Assembly (NCBI GenBank): GCA_024138015.1
Contig: JAMXBB010000006.1
Span: forward strand, 76,146,909 to 76,210,908
Reading direction: 5' to 3'
From: Lumnitzera littorea
Taxonomy: Eukaryota > Streptophyta > Magnoliopsida > Myrtales > Combretaceae
Length of the DNA stretch: 64,000 bases
The notes under the pieces are model-generated. The model did not search any database and was not told where the DNA came from. It was given only the letters and a program-made list of their open reading frames with translations. The first letter of the stretch is position 1. Each line of letters opens with the position of its first letter. The translations under genes and the position numbers were made by a program. Below, in pieces: positions 23,221 through 35,617 of the stretch.

Positions 23221-26200
23221 ATGTCAGATTCTAATGTTCAAGGAACTTTGGAAAACTAAGAAAGTGGTACTTGACATGGCTAAGGACAGGAAAGAAGCTT
23301 TACACCTCAGTTAGTAGGTAACCACTTGGATAAGCTTATCAACTTGGTAGCTAGTCTAGTAATTGTTATACAAGAAGATAGGCAGTGAGCTTGAAATAAC
23401 CCTACTAGGAAATGTAAACACCAAAGGTAAGGCAATGGTCAATTTGGCTGAGCTAATGCCTTAGCTTGACCACCTCGAGTTGAAGAAGTTAGTAGGGATG
23501 CTAGATAAAGGCTAATGCTTGAAGAGATTGAGGAAGAAGTAGAAGGAGATGACGAAGTAGAGGAGTACTATGAGTTTAAGGAAAGAAATGTACAAGCCCC
23601 TGGATTTGAGGGATTGAGGATGCATATTTCGGGTTTTTTGGAAGTAGTGATGCTAAAGACTATATAGATTAGCTAAATCAGATTGAAAAGTAATTTAAAT
23701 GCTACGAAGTGCTCAATAATGCAACGATTACACATACAGTATTAAAGTTCACTAGTTATGATGCCTTGTGGTGAAAGAACTTGCAAGCCACCAAAAGAAG
23801 GGAAGGAGAATGAGAGATTAGAAGTTGGAATAAAATGAAGAGAGTCTTGCGAAGAAGGTTTGTGCCGAGCTATTATCTATAGGATGACTTCAAAAGACTA
23901 TAAGAACTGAGGCAAAGAGGATCGAGTGTAAACACTTATGATAAGGAATTCCAAATGTTAATGATCCAATGTGAAGTCATAGAACTAGAAGATCAAACTA
24001 TATCTCAATTCATTGGTGGGTTGAAGTATGAGATTAAGGATGTCATGGAATCCTTAGACATTAGAATGCTTGATGATGCAATCTAAGTCGCCTAGAGGAT
24101 AGAAAGGTGCTAAATAAGAAGATTCGACCACCTACCAACCATCTTAGCAATAGCCGACTTGTTCTAAGCAGACTTATGCAAATGGAACAAAGCAAGACCA
24201 TTGAAACCCAGCCTACTCGAACTACCTAAGCAGAGGAGAAGGTGATCTGAGGTAAGGTGCCAACCGAAGAGTTCTGGAGTTGAGATCTGAGGAGGAGTTG
24301 CTTGAAAGTTACAAACCTTATTGGAGGAATTTGTCGACCTGTTTTCGGAGGAGATACCAAAGGGCCTACCCCTAATCTAAGGCATCGGGTATGCAATTGA
24401 TCTATAACTAGGAGTCGTACTGCCGAATAAGCCTACCTATAGAATGAACCTTGAATAGGCTACTGAGCTGTAAAAGCAACTAGATGACCTTATGAAGAAG
24501 GGGTATATGCATGAGTACCTTAGGTACTGTGCCGCTTCGACCTTGTTAGTGTCGAAGAAGGATGGTTCTTGGAGAATGTATGTCAATAGCCGAGCAATCA
24601 ATCGAATCACCATCAAGTACAAATATCCTATACCCATGCTAAATGGCATGCTAGATGAGTTAAGTGGAGCAAGAGTATTCTCCAAGATTGACCTCAAATA
24701 TGGATATCATTAGATCCGAATGTGAGAAGGTGATGAGTGGAAGACCGCATTCAAGACATGACATGGTTTATATGAATGGCTTGTAATGCCATTCGAATTG
24801 TCCAATGCGCTGAGCACATTTATGTGCTTAATGAATCATATGCTTTGAGAATTATTAGGAAGATTTGTAGTATTTTACTTTGATGACATTTTGATATACA
24901 ACCTTAACCTAGAGACTCACCAGGAGCACCTCTGAAGAGTCCTCCTGAAACTTTGAGCTGAACAACTCTACACTAATCTAAAGAAGTACAACTTTTCCTA
25001 ATCCGAGGTGATCTTCTTGGGTTTTATTATGAGTGAAGGTAGCAATCGAGTTGATGATGAGAAAATAAGAGCGATCATAGAATGGCCTAAGCCGACATTT
25101 TCTACCGATGTGAGGAGTTTTCATGGCCTAACATCATTCTATCGTAGATTCATAAAGAATTTCAGTACTATTGTGGCCCCACTCATCAAACTCTCTAAGA
25201 AGAATGTTGAATTCAAATGGTAAGAGAAGGAGGGGAAGAGTTTTGAGGAACTGAAAGAGAGGCTAACTACAGTCCCCGTCTTAACTTTACTGAGCTTTGA
25301 TAAGGTATTTGAAGTCGAGTGTGATGCATTTGAACTAGGCATAGGTGTTATGCTAATGAAAGAAGGCTACCCTATTGCTTACTTCAGTGAAAAACTTTGA
25401 GGAGCTATACTCAACTACTCTATCTATGACAAGGAGTTCAACTCCTTAATCCGAGCCCTCACAGTATAGCAATACTATTTGCTGCCTAAGGAATTTGTGA
25501 TCTACATTGATCATAAATCCTTAAGATACCTAAAGAGACAACCAAAGCTATCCTAAAGATAAGCGAAATGGGTTGAGTTCATGGAGGGATTTTCTTATGC
25601 CATAAAATATAAGAATGGAAGGAACTATGTAATGGTCGATGCCCTATCAAGAGGACGTACCCTCTTAACTGAGCTATAAACAAGGCTACTTGGTTTTCTA
25701 ACCATAAAGGAATTATATGTTGAGGACCCACATTTTGGTCCTATCTATGCCCAATGTAAGGAAGAACGAACATTAGATGACTATCACAGAGAAGACGAAT
25801 ATCTATTCAAGAAGAGGAGGCTATGTATCCCGACCCATTCCGTGAAAGAATTGTTAGTACGGAAGGTGCATAGAGGTGGATTGATAGGACATTTTGGCTA
25901 GCTCCAAACCTATGAAGTATTGTCCAAGAAATTCTTTTAGCCGGGAATGATGAGAGACGTATAATCTGTGCTGGAAAGGTGTACGATTGATAGGAAGGCA
26001 AAGAGCTAAGTTAAGCAAGGACATTATTTGCCCTTACTTGTCTTAACCAAACCGTGGTCCAATGTAAGAATAGACTTCATGTTAGGATTGCTAAGGACAT
26101 CCCAAGGGAAGCATTCCATCATGGTGGTTATGGATCGATCTAGCAAAATGGTACATTTTGTACCCTACTCTATAACTAATGATGTTTCAACTATCTCTTT

Positions 26201-26940
26201 TCTTTTATTGTAGGAGGTAATCAAGCTTTACGATGTGCCTAAAACCATTGTTTCAGATTGAGACCCCAATTTCATGAGCTACTTTTAGAGGACACTTTGG
26301 AAGTGAATGGGAACTAAGTTATTGTATAGCACGTTTGCCATCTACAAACTGATGGGCAGACCGAAGTTGTCAATCGAACTGTAGGAACTTTACTATGGGT
26401 TACTGTTGGATGAAACATGGTTAATTGGGATTTATGTTTGCCAATCATTGAATTTGCCTACAATTGAACCACCTACAGTATAACAAACTTGTCTCCATTT
26501 GAGGTTGCCTATGGGTTGAACCTCAAGCTCCTCATAACCAAGCACCCTAACTAAGGGTTGATGATGATGATTGGCCAGCCATAGAAAGTGTCGATGCCAT
26601 TAAAGCTATGCATTAGAAGGTTATGGAGCAGTTGAGCCAAGCTAAAACTAAGCTTAAGAAGCAAAGCTAAGGATAGAGAAAGAGAGAATTTTACCCAGGT
26701 GATTTAGTTTGGATACATCTCAGCAAAGATCACTTCCCAAACTTAAGGAAGACCAAGTTATCTCCTAGAGCTGACGGACCTTTCAAAGTACTTGAAGAGA
26801 TTAATCCTAATGCCTATAAGATTGAATTACCTAAAGGATATGGAGTCTTGAACTCCTTTAACATTTCTAATCTCCAACCTTACACTCCTAAGGAGGAGCA
26901 AGTTGAAGCTAAGCTAGATTTAATCCCAAATCTCAAACAA
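23221..26940 (+). pseudogene. gag-pol pseudogene of nested gypsy
   Basis: Start ATG at 23221 (MSDSNVQGTLEN). Gag: MKRVLRRRFVPSYYL and ISQFIGGLKYEIKDVMESLD near 23835-24070. RT from about 24290: ASTLLVSKKDGSWRMYVNSR, FSKIDLKYGYH and VVFYFDDILIYN (FDD retained, near 24870-24905). RNase H: FEVECDAFELGIGVMLMKEG near 25310. Integrase: zinc finger near 25860-26000 and core MVVMDRSSKMVHFVPY near 26120-26170. The C-terminus has LSPRADGPFKVLEEINPNAY near 26760-26815. No clear chromodomain. More than twenty stops, many at Gln or Arg sites; for example three lie within 24711-24761. The protease is poorly recognisable. Confidence 0.9.
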
Positions 26941-26951
26941 CTCGGAGGGGA
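26941..26951 (+). other. Polypurine tract of nested gypsy
   Basis: CTCGGAGGGGA directly before the 3' LTR. Confidence 0.75.
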
Positions 26952-27856
26952 TGATAGGGATTAAGGATCGATCACTTTCTCCTGAGCCTAAGGGCTTTCT
27001 CATATGGTCCGTTAAGCTGTCCAAGAAGAGTTAAGCACTAAGGAGCAATGTTTTTCCCAGTCCGATCTACTAAGCTACTTCACTCTCCATACCATGCAAA
27101 ATGCTCCTGAGGTAATTAGCCCACACATGGAGCCAACCTCCCTAGTACCCCAATCCAAGCACCAAATCAAGAAAATAGCCATCTCTATAATACTGAGCTG
27201 AGCTGAAAGTAAGTTGCCCCTAATCCAACCCTTGTTTGGCCTTAGCCATCGAAGTGTCGAATTGCTGATGCCGAACAAACCTTATCAAAGGACTACCCCT
27301 ACTTGGCTCACCATTTTGTCAAAATCGCATATTGAGTAAAATACGCACATACTGTCCTTTCTCTAACACTCGTACTATCCTTTCTAATAGAGGATGTTCT
27401 TCCGTACGATTTCATTTCCCTGTAAATTATTTTCCTTTTTGTTTAGCCAATAAGGACCCATTCTTTGTAATTTCTGTAACTTAAGACTTACCCTAATTGG
27501 GTACTATAAATATTCGCATAATGTAATAGCCGCATAATGAATACATAAAAGAATATACTAAACTCTTTACTCTCTCTTGAGCTAAGTGTTATTTGTGCTT
27601 ACTCTTAAGTTACTCTTATCTAGCCCATTTGAGCATGCATTAGTAGCGAGTGACCTTCGGCCATACTTGTGCATCATATCAAGTATGACCCAAGCTTATG
27701 TGAGACATTGCTGCATCATATCCTTCGTCGGTATACGAGAACCCCTACCCACCCCTTGACTATCATTTACTTTTCGAGCCAACTCATGGCTTAGATCTAC
27801 CCCTTTTTGGTGACACGTGATATTAGGTTCGTGTGTTCATCTACGAACCTGTATCA
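26952..27856 (+). mobile_element. 3' LTR of nested gypsy
   Basis: Partner of 22093-22999, starting TGATAGGGATTAAGG and ending CCTGTATCA. Confidence 0.92.
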
Positions 27857-29537
27857 CGAATGGTATAAATGACAAATTCTCTTAGTAATAGACAATGTTA
27901 CCATGCATGGAGCACTTGGATAAGTGCTAGGAGTTCTTTGTCATATACTAAATAATTCAACTAAGGTCCTCATAACTTCTCACTATAGTAGGCAATAAGT
28001 TGTCTAGTGGTTATGCCAACACTTGACGCATCACATTCAAGCTTAAATATTTTCTCGAAGTTAGGTAAGGCTAATATAGGTGTAGAGGTTAATCTCTCCG
28101 TCACCTTGGAAAACTTCTCTCTGCTTTCTCTCCCCACTTAAAGACAATGTTCTGTTTTGTCAACTTAGTAAGGAGTGCAACAATGGTGTTCAAACCTTTG
28201 ATGAATCATCGATAAAAGGATGCCAGTCCATGGAAACCTCTTACCTCGACAAAAGTAGTTTAGGTCAGCCATTTGAAAATTGCTCAGATCTTGTCACCAT
28301 CAACTCATAAGCTTCCTCCACCAACAACATATCCTAGGAAAACCACTTCCTCCTAATAGAAACAACACTTCTTTAAGTTGCTGAATAGTCACTCGGCTCA
28401 GAGCACATCAAATATAGCTTGAAGATGGTCTAAATGGCTTAACATGTCGACACTGTACACAAGGATGTAGTTAAAGTAAACCCCAATACACTTTTCGATC
28501 AAATTTCATAACACATGATTCATCAACCTTATGAAACTGCTCAAGGCATTTGATAAGCCAAAAGGCATTACCATCCATTCATAAAGAATATGTCGAGTCT
28601 TAAACCCAGTTTTGCATTCGTCTCCTTACCTCATCTTAATATGATGATAGCCAGACTTTAGGTTGATCTTGTTGAAGATTCTTTAGCTCCATTTAGTTCA
28701 TTAAGCATATCATCTAACCTTGGGATGAGATATTTGTACTTGATCATAATTTTGTTCAAATCTTTACTTTCTACACACATTTACCAAGTGCTATCTTTCT
28801 TTGACACAAGGAGCACCGGCATAGCATAATGTTGATACTTTCTCTCACATATCCTTTCTTTAGTAGCTTGTTAAGTTGTCTTTGGAGGTCTATAGCTTGT
28901 TTGAGATTCATTTAATAAGCAGACTTATGCAGTAAGGAGGCTCTAGGTATCAAGTCAATGCAACACTCAATCCCTCTAAAAGGGAGTATTCCTTTAGGTA
29001 GTTGTTCAAGAAATAGGTCAACATATTTGTCTAACAATTCTTAGACCTCTTTAGGTAGTAATGCTTGCTCCTTCATCTTTGACAATCGTTTGATCAACAA
29101 AAAGGTCAGTACATCAAACTTAATAGTTTCTAAGAGCTTTGATCCGCTTAGAACTGGTACCTTCTTGGATCTTCAAGCTAACTTAGCTTGTAACTTGCTT
29201 ACTTGGCTCAAGGTCATAGGGTTTAAGGTGATCTTCTTCCCATCTTTCTCAAATGTATACTTATTCTTGAATCCATCATAAATGACCCTTCCATCAAACA
29301 ACCATGGTCGACCTAGCAATGCATGTGATGCACACATAGGCAACATGTTACAAAGAATTTCATTAGAGTAGTTTTCAATGGAGATCAGTAGCAATACTTG
29401 TTGAGTGACATGTAGTCCTCTCTTCTCATTCAGCTAATGCGGCTTTACAACCTCAAATGTAATATGGTCAATAGTTTGAGCTTCTTATGTAGACTCCGCA
29501 AATTCAACCTTCTAGACATGGTATCGTACTCAAGTAT
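27857..29537 (-). pseudogene. Protease end, RT and RNase H (host gypsy)
   Basis: Minus-strand central pol remnant. From the right: protease C-terminus with ILCNMLPMCASHALLGRPWLFD (about 29290-29360) and KYTFEKDGKKITLNPMT; then RT through about 28120. The RT catalytic box YFDD reads YFNY near 28461-28478, so both Asp codons are lost by point change. Next FLGYVV and RGFHGLASFYR*FIKG, then RNase H with ECDASSVGITT and YDKELLALIQ near 27930-28050. The right edge meets LTR B at 29537, splitting the protease; its N-terminal half is at 34157-34571. Confidence 0.87.
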
Positions 29538-32500
29538 TGTAAATATTTCCCTAAGTCGATAAAACCATATAAAATGAAAACCAATTAAAATTTTAAACTC
29601 AGAACTTAAAACGAACTTAAAAAGCCCTATTATACGATTTGGAAACCCTAATCATGCAAAAAAACCCCAATCCCCACATACATGTACCTTTAAAAAAGTA
29701 AATCTAAACTTAATAGAAACCATAAGTATCAAATTATAAAAATTTTAAAACTCTATAAAATTATCTTAATGCTTGAAAAGCTATAAATCAATAAAATTAT
29801 CATTAATTTTTACGGAATCATATGAAATCGATAATGAACAAATCAAGGATGATTTCAAATAATAATAAATAGTAAAACTAAGCTAGTTAAAGGAATAAAT
29901 TAATAAATTTACAAAATTAATTTTACTCATGTACATAAGTAGCCCCACAATATGTATATATATATATATAAATATATTACTAAGCAATTTCCTTCTCTTT
30001 TCATAATATATCATATATATATGTATATATTTGTTGTATAATAAAGCGATGATCCTAAATAATTAAGCCAATTGAACCTTGAGCTCCTAAGTGTAAGTCA
30101 ATTACTCCCGAATTGGTAAAAAACCCTAAAACATACTTAAACTCACTCGAACTCAAAACCCTAGAATAATTAGGGACTTATGATGCTAAATAAATAATTA
30201 AAAATATAATTTCAATAAATTTTATTCAACTCTAGAAAATTCTAAAATTTCTTAAGAAGCAAATTACAACTTACAAATTAATTTGAAAACCAAGCCCTAA
30301 AAGAATTTCATATAAAACAGTTCTCTCATTTTCACTTATAAGCCATGTTACACATAAATAAGTTGTAAACCTTACTTTTTAGCAGACTTATAATTCAACT
30401 AAGAGTACTTCCCAAATATTTCTAAGGATAAACTAAGCTAAGAGTTCAAGTTTGCATTTAAAAGCAAATTTTATTTTTTTTATTTTTTTCTCCAATTGAA
30501 AAGTCTATTATTGATAAAACTCGAATACGAGAATCACGAACTTTAAGCCACTCAAAACCTTAAACCCTAAAACAATTAAGGACTTGTAACCCTAGGGACT
30601 CATTGATAATTTAATTTGAATAATTTTATTCAACTCTAGAAATTTTCATAATTTTATAAGAATTAAATCATAACTTATAAATGAATTTAAGAAACAAGCT
30701 CTAAAAGAATTTCATATAAGGCAATCTCCTTATCTTCATGCATTAGACTTGTGCACATAAATAAGTAAACCAACCAATCACCCTAATTAACTTATCAATT
30801 AAAAGTTGGCATCATTCATCAATTAATAACTTATCAAAAACTAGTGATAAGACACTTTCTTTATCACACTATAACTTATACTATATATGGGCAAGCTATC
30901 ACATTATTTTATGTGTTCAACTTTTAATTAAGTGACAAAACAACACCAAACCCTAATTGCTCCTACATGGCTGGTTGGAAAAGAATGAAAAGAGGGGTCA
31001 TGCTTTGTCATTTGTCCATCACTCAATTGTCTTACACATCTACTATTCACCCCTTAATACGTACATCATCTAGTCTTGTCAAAAAGTTGGCATTTGTGTA
31101 TACTAAAAGACAATTAATTAAAGCTTCTTGAACACACTTCTCCTCCCATTCAAAAAAAATCTACCACTCTCTCCCTCTTTCACTCTCATTTTCACTTTCT
31201 TTTCTCTCACTTTAAACACAAACCAAAAGAAAAAATCCAACCCTACAAAATCCCAACATTGCCACAACTATTTTTGCTTCCATACTCACAACACCGAGTT
31301 ATATTTTGTGCCCTCTATTTGTCAACTTCAAAAACCACTTTTAGGAAATTTAAAATATACTCAAAGCCCCACTTCAAAGATCAAGAATCTAGTTTACAAA
31401 GGAGATTGCAAGAAGAAGGAGAAAAACCAAGGAACATAAGAGGATACTTAGTTGTATAACCACCATTTCTATGCTTTTAAGATAGGCAAGTTGTTTTCTT
31501 GTTAAAGTGACCTAATATGCCATGTTAGGAGACCATGATTTCTTGATGATATGAGCATGATCATAAGATGATAAAATAGCTAGACCACCTTAAGAAGTAA
31601 ACTTGTGAACCCTTTTACATGAAAGTTGAAATATGAGCATGCTAAGTTGGTGTTATGTAAAGATATATGTTTAACACTTAAAATAGAAGATTTTAAGTTG
31701 AGAAGATCATGAAATACGTACATGAATAAGGACACATCATGCTAGACGTGGAGTGTATGTGAGTTATTTAAATGTTATTTCCATTTCTATTAAGTTAAAG
31801 ATGCTCAAACCTAGTCTTAGGTAAAGGAAAATCCATTACATGAAGCTTTTATGAAGAAACCAACTTTGTAAGATATGAACAATGATATGGAAGTTGTGAT
31901 AAGTATGAGATCTACATTTTTATGTAAAGTATAAGCTAAGTAATCATCTCGTGGAAGAGAGGTTAAGTCAAGATTTGAATATAAGTAGTTTAGGTTCATG
32001 ATTTAACACCTAAACTTAACGAAATGATAAAACAAGTTGAGAAACCATGTGAGTGCCTCTTGGATTCTTCACAGCCAGATCTAGAACCACAATAAAAGTC
32101 ACTTAAAAATATGATAAAACCAAGTAAATAAAGTGAAAAGACCAACTAAGGCAAGTATAATAAGTGTATAAAGCCTAAAACTCAAAACCAAAGCTAAAAC
32201 TCTCAAAATGAGCCTATAACTCTAAGTTAGGCCTTCATTAAAATTCTAATCAACACTTCAAAATTTTAAGAAAGGTTGTTTTGAAGCCCACAAGAAGTCC
32301 ACCTAAGACTCTATAAGCCCTATAAAGTCACTAACTTTAGTTTGAACAAAAAATAAGCCCATTTGATAACTTAAGCCTACATAAAAGCCCAAGGAGTTGT
32401 TGTTAGCACTAAGAGTGTAAGCCAAAGTTGGAAATCAGAACATAAGGAGTATTTTAAGTTAGAATAAAGTCCTAAGCCTAAGCCCAAAGAATTTCCCAAG

Positions 32501-34156
32501 TTACCAAAAAGTCCATTAACTAAACAAAGCCCAAAAGCAATCCAAATAGTGAGGATCGCTACTATTCTGATGTATGAGTAGTTTTGCATGCCTCATCACG
32601 AAAATCTAACCTCACCACATTAAAGTGCACTCGAAAACAATGAAGATTGACTATAATATCATAAAAATCGGATTTAAAACGAGAAAGTTATATGTAATTA
32701 AACTTTAAGTAAAAACTGGGAAAAATATGAAACCAAGTCAAAAGTATAACTAAAAGGATCTTAGTTTAGTTTTCTAAATTCTATTTCAAATCCTTATAGT
32801 ATTATTTTTGTGATGTCTAGGGGACCTGACTTTTGGGAGACAACCTATCCTGGATTGTTTTGATTGATCTGTATGGCTGAGTGAGTGAATTTCTAATGAC
32901 TCTTTACTTGATTTTACTTGTAGAATAAATATACCTAAACTTATATATATAAATTGGATGCTTGTGGGATATGGGAATTGCACGTGTATAAATTTGTGAT
33001 TGAATGATATGGTTTGCTAATCATATAACAATAGAAATTGTTTGTGATAATTTATACATGCGATTATATTGAATGAAATTGTTTGATCACCATGAAAAAT
33101 CATATTAACCACTTATATGATTAAGAAATCGAATGGATCATGCATTCCCCATAATTGCATTCGGATAACACTGACTATCGCTTCACGTAAAAGATGGGAA
33201 GGGACTCACAGGAGGAGGGCCTCTTGCAAGATTAGGTACTAACTATGTCATCATTTTTATTAAGTTTTTGTCCTAAGCCGATGGGCTTACTAGGTACTGG
33301 GAGACACCAACCATTGGTGAGGGGCTGTGTCTTGTGGCTTCTACTTAGGGCGTGTGTTTGTGGATTGCAGAGGCTACCATACCGCTAGACATAGGATTTT
33401 GAAAATATGATTTGTTGTTTAGAAAGAAAGTATATTATATACAATCGACGTATATATATATATATATGGTTTTGTTTTGACTTAAGCACAATAGTGCAAA
33501 TGAATTAAAACTCAAGGTCTAGAACTCAAATTTTGGTTTGGTTTGGTTAATTATCTCCAAACCCCGACTATAGGGGGTGTAATTCTGAGTTGCATGCAGT
33601 TCCTAGGCTACTACATGCATTGTTTGGCATAGTGATTGATCATACATTCATATGTTTGTGCATTAAATAAACTTTTGTTATGTGGTATTGACGAGGGGAT
33701 TTATCTTGCTAAGCATAAGCTTACAACCCAACAGTTCTTTTCCTTGCAAGTTGATCGATAGTTGGGATAGGGATAGGAATTGAGTGTAGAGTGCTACCAT
33801 TGAATAAGTATAATGAAAAGCCTGTGTAGTTAATTCAGAACTCTCCAAAAAATGACTAATATCTCAACTAAGTTTAGTATATTTAGTAAGTTTAGAGTTT
33901 TCTGGAATTGTCTATCTTCTTTCACTATTTTAGTAAGGGATACCGATTCTCTACGATTCTGAGGAACTGTAGAAAAATGGATATCCATAATTATTTATAT
34001 TATATAATGAGTCAATGAACTAAAATTGAAGACCCTAGTGATTAACTATTTAGAGTCTTGTAATCTCTGACTTGCAAGACAATTTTCTTATCATAGGTGC
34101 ATACGTGATATGAAAATTCTAGGCAATACTACTAAGCCTTCCCTAGAGTCGTTATA
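29538..34156 (+). mobile_element. Long LTR, copy B, with duplicated start
   Basis: The segment 30364-34156 aligns with solo LTR C over its length (TGTAAACCTTAC start, GTCGTTATA end where C has GTCGCTACA). In front of it, 29538-30363 starts TGTAAATATTTCC and its last 240 bases resemble 30545-30775 inside the LTR, so the LTR's first part seems present twice in diverged form. The whole block interrupts the host gypsy protease. No convincing duplication flanks it. No coding sequence is seen. Confidence 0.75.
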
Positions 34157-34566
34157 TCTTAACTAGCTCGGCAGACACCACATTAATGTAACTTCTACTA
34201 TCTACTATGAGTGCACATACTTTCTTGTTCACCTTGTAGGTGATGTGAAACAAGTTCTCATGTTGCTCTTCTTCAGTTGATGGTTTAATGTTCATTGCTT
34301 GTCTGAGGACTAAGGTTAGCTTGTCCAAATTCTCAACGATTACATCTTCTTCAACTAGCTTATCATTAGCCTCAATTTCTTCCTCTAACTTTTGTTGCTC
34401 CTCTAGCTCTTCATATGTACTGTCTACTTCAATCTTTGGAGCATCACCCTTAATAATCATGGTTCGATTGTTCAAGCATTGAGCAACCATGTACCCAAAT
34501 CCCTAGTACTTAAAACACTAGGTATGGCTTGTCTTTTGTCCAAACCCTTGTCCTTTCTCATAAGTT
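34157..34566 (-). pseudogene. Zinc knuckle and protease start (host gypsy)
   Basis: Minus-strand piece between LTR B and the copia. The CCHC knuckle reads CFKY...GYMVAQC near 34480-34530, so two of its four metal ligands are changed to Tyr. An acidic linker (EELEEQQKLEEEIEAND) follows, then HENLFHITYKVNKKVCALIVD and SRSYINVVSAELV, matching the lineage's IIDGGSCTNVAS protease site with changed residues. It joins gag at 44616 when the copia is removed. Confidence 0.85.
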
Positions 34567-34571
34567 CTCTT

Positions 34572-35560
34572 TGTTGAACCTAAGGTCACTATTTGATTTA
34601 TTGAGAACAAAACAAAAAGCATATAATAAAACATGTTATCACTTGATTATATTGAGTTAATAAAAAAAGAACAATCATTTTGCATTCTAATTATAAATAA
34701 CAATTAACTCTACAAGATATTTAGATTTGGAAGATATAAAAACATTCTTGAAGTTGGATTATAGAGTATGGATGTTCTTTATTGTGTTTAAAAGATGAAA
34801 ACAGGTGTAAATAGCTTACTGGCTTGATGGCTCCTAAGCATTACTAGCTTTACAATGAAGTCGCTTAGATAAGAAGATGGAATGCTTTCTGATCACAAAA
34901 TTGGCATGCTGGTGCACGTAACAATAATTATCTTGCTTACCATCCTAATAATAAGCTCGTTTCAAGTAGCCATTAGAGCATTTAATGCACTATAACGAGA
35001 AGAATTGAATAAATTGGTATAAATGCTTAATAACCCGACCAAGGACAAGTTAGAACTAGTCTTCTACTGCAATCAAAAAGACATTCTCTTACATTCATTG
35101 GCCTTGTTACTTAGTATTTATCCCTTGTACTCTTTATTTGTAATCAAACAAGTGAAACTTAGTGTGCAGTGCTTAAGAGTTCTTGTATTTACAATCCTTA
35201 GAGAGAAAAGCACTACACTTATGATCATTGTGTCTAATTGTGATTGTGAAAACTTTTGTAGCTCTGAGTATTGTATTGTGAGATTAACAAAGTGGTGTGA
35301 AGTCCTCAATTGGAGGTGATTGTAGGTCTATAGAGAGTAGGGGGTGATTTGAAATCCATATTACATCTACGCTTAATCTTCTCTATCCCTATCTCTTTAG
35401 TTTCTACACTATTATTGTTTTATCATTATCTTGATTATATTCATTGTTGCATGTAGTGTTGAATTTAAAAAAGAATTGCAATTTGTCCTTAGAATGCAAT
35501 ATGTCCTTAGATCTCAATTTAAACCCCTTCCTCCCCTCAAGTTTAGCTTAGTGTTCTTCA
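34572..35560 (+). mobile_element. 5' LTR of copia
   Basis: Aligns with 43633-44610; shared blocks include CTACAAGATATTTAGATTT and TTCTTGAAGTTGGATTATAG. Confidence 0.93.
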
Positions 35561-35562
35561 AG

Positions 35563-35574
35563 TGGTATAAGAGC
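35563..35574 (+). other. Primer-binding site, initiator-Met type (copia)
   Basis: TGGTATAAGAGC two bases after the LTR, one mismatch from TGGTATCAGAGC. Confidence 0.85.
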
Positions 35575-35617
35575 TAGTCCATAATTTTTTGCTTAATCAC
35601 TTATTAGAGTAATGGTC

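Larger units (their letters stand above)
22093..27856 (+). mobile_element. Nested Ty3/gypsy element, plus strand
   Basis: LTR pair of 907 and 905 bases with TGATAGGGAT...TATCA ends, PBS, gag-pol and PPT. It lies in the RNase H domain of the host gypsy, in opposite orientation. Flanks TGATT (22088-22092) and CGAAT (27857-27861) match at 3 of 5, so the duplication is decayed. The PBS is nearly identical to that of the host element, suggesting related lineages, but the LTRs are different. Confidence 0.9.

Noticed and set aside
17803..34156. Copies A and B as the two LTRs of one element
   Set aside because: The sequence between them is continuous host gypsy pol, split by the nested gypsy, and A and B lie in different genes of that host with different 3' ends.
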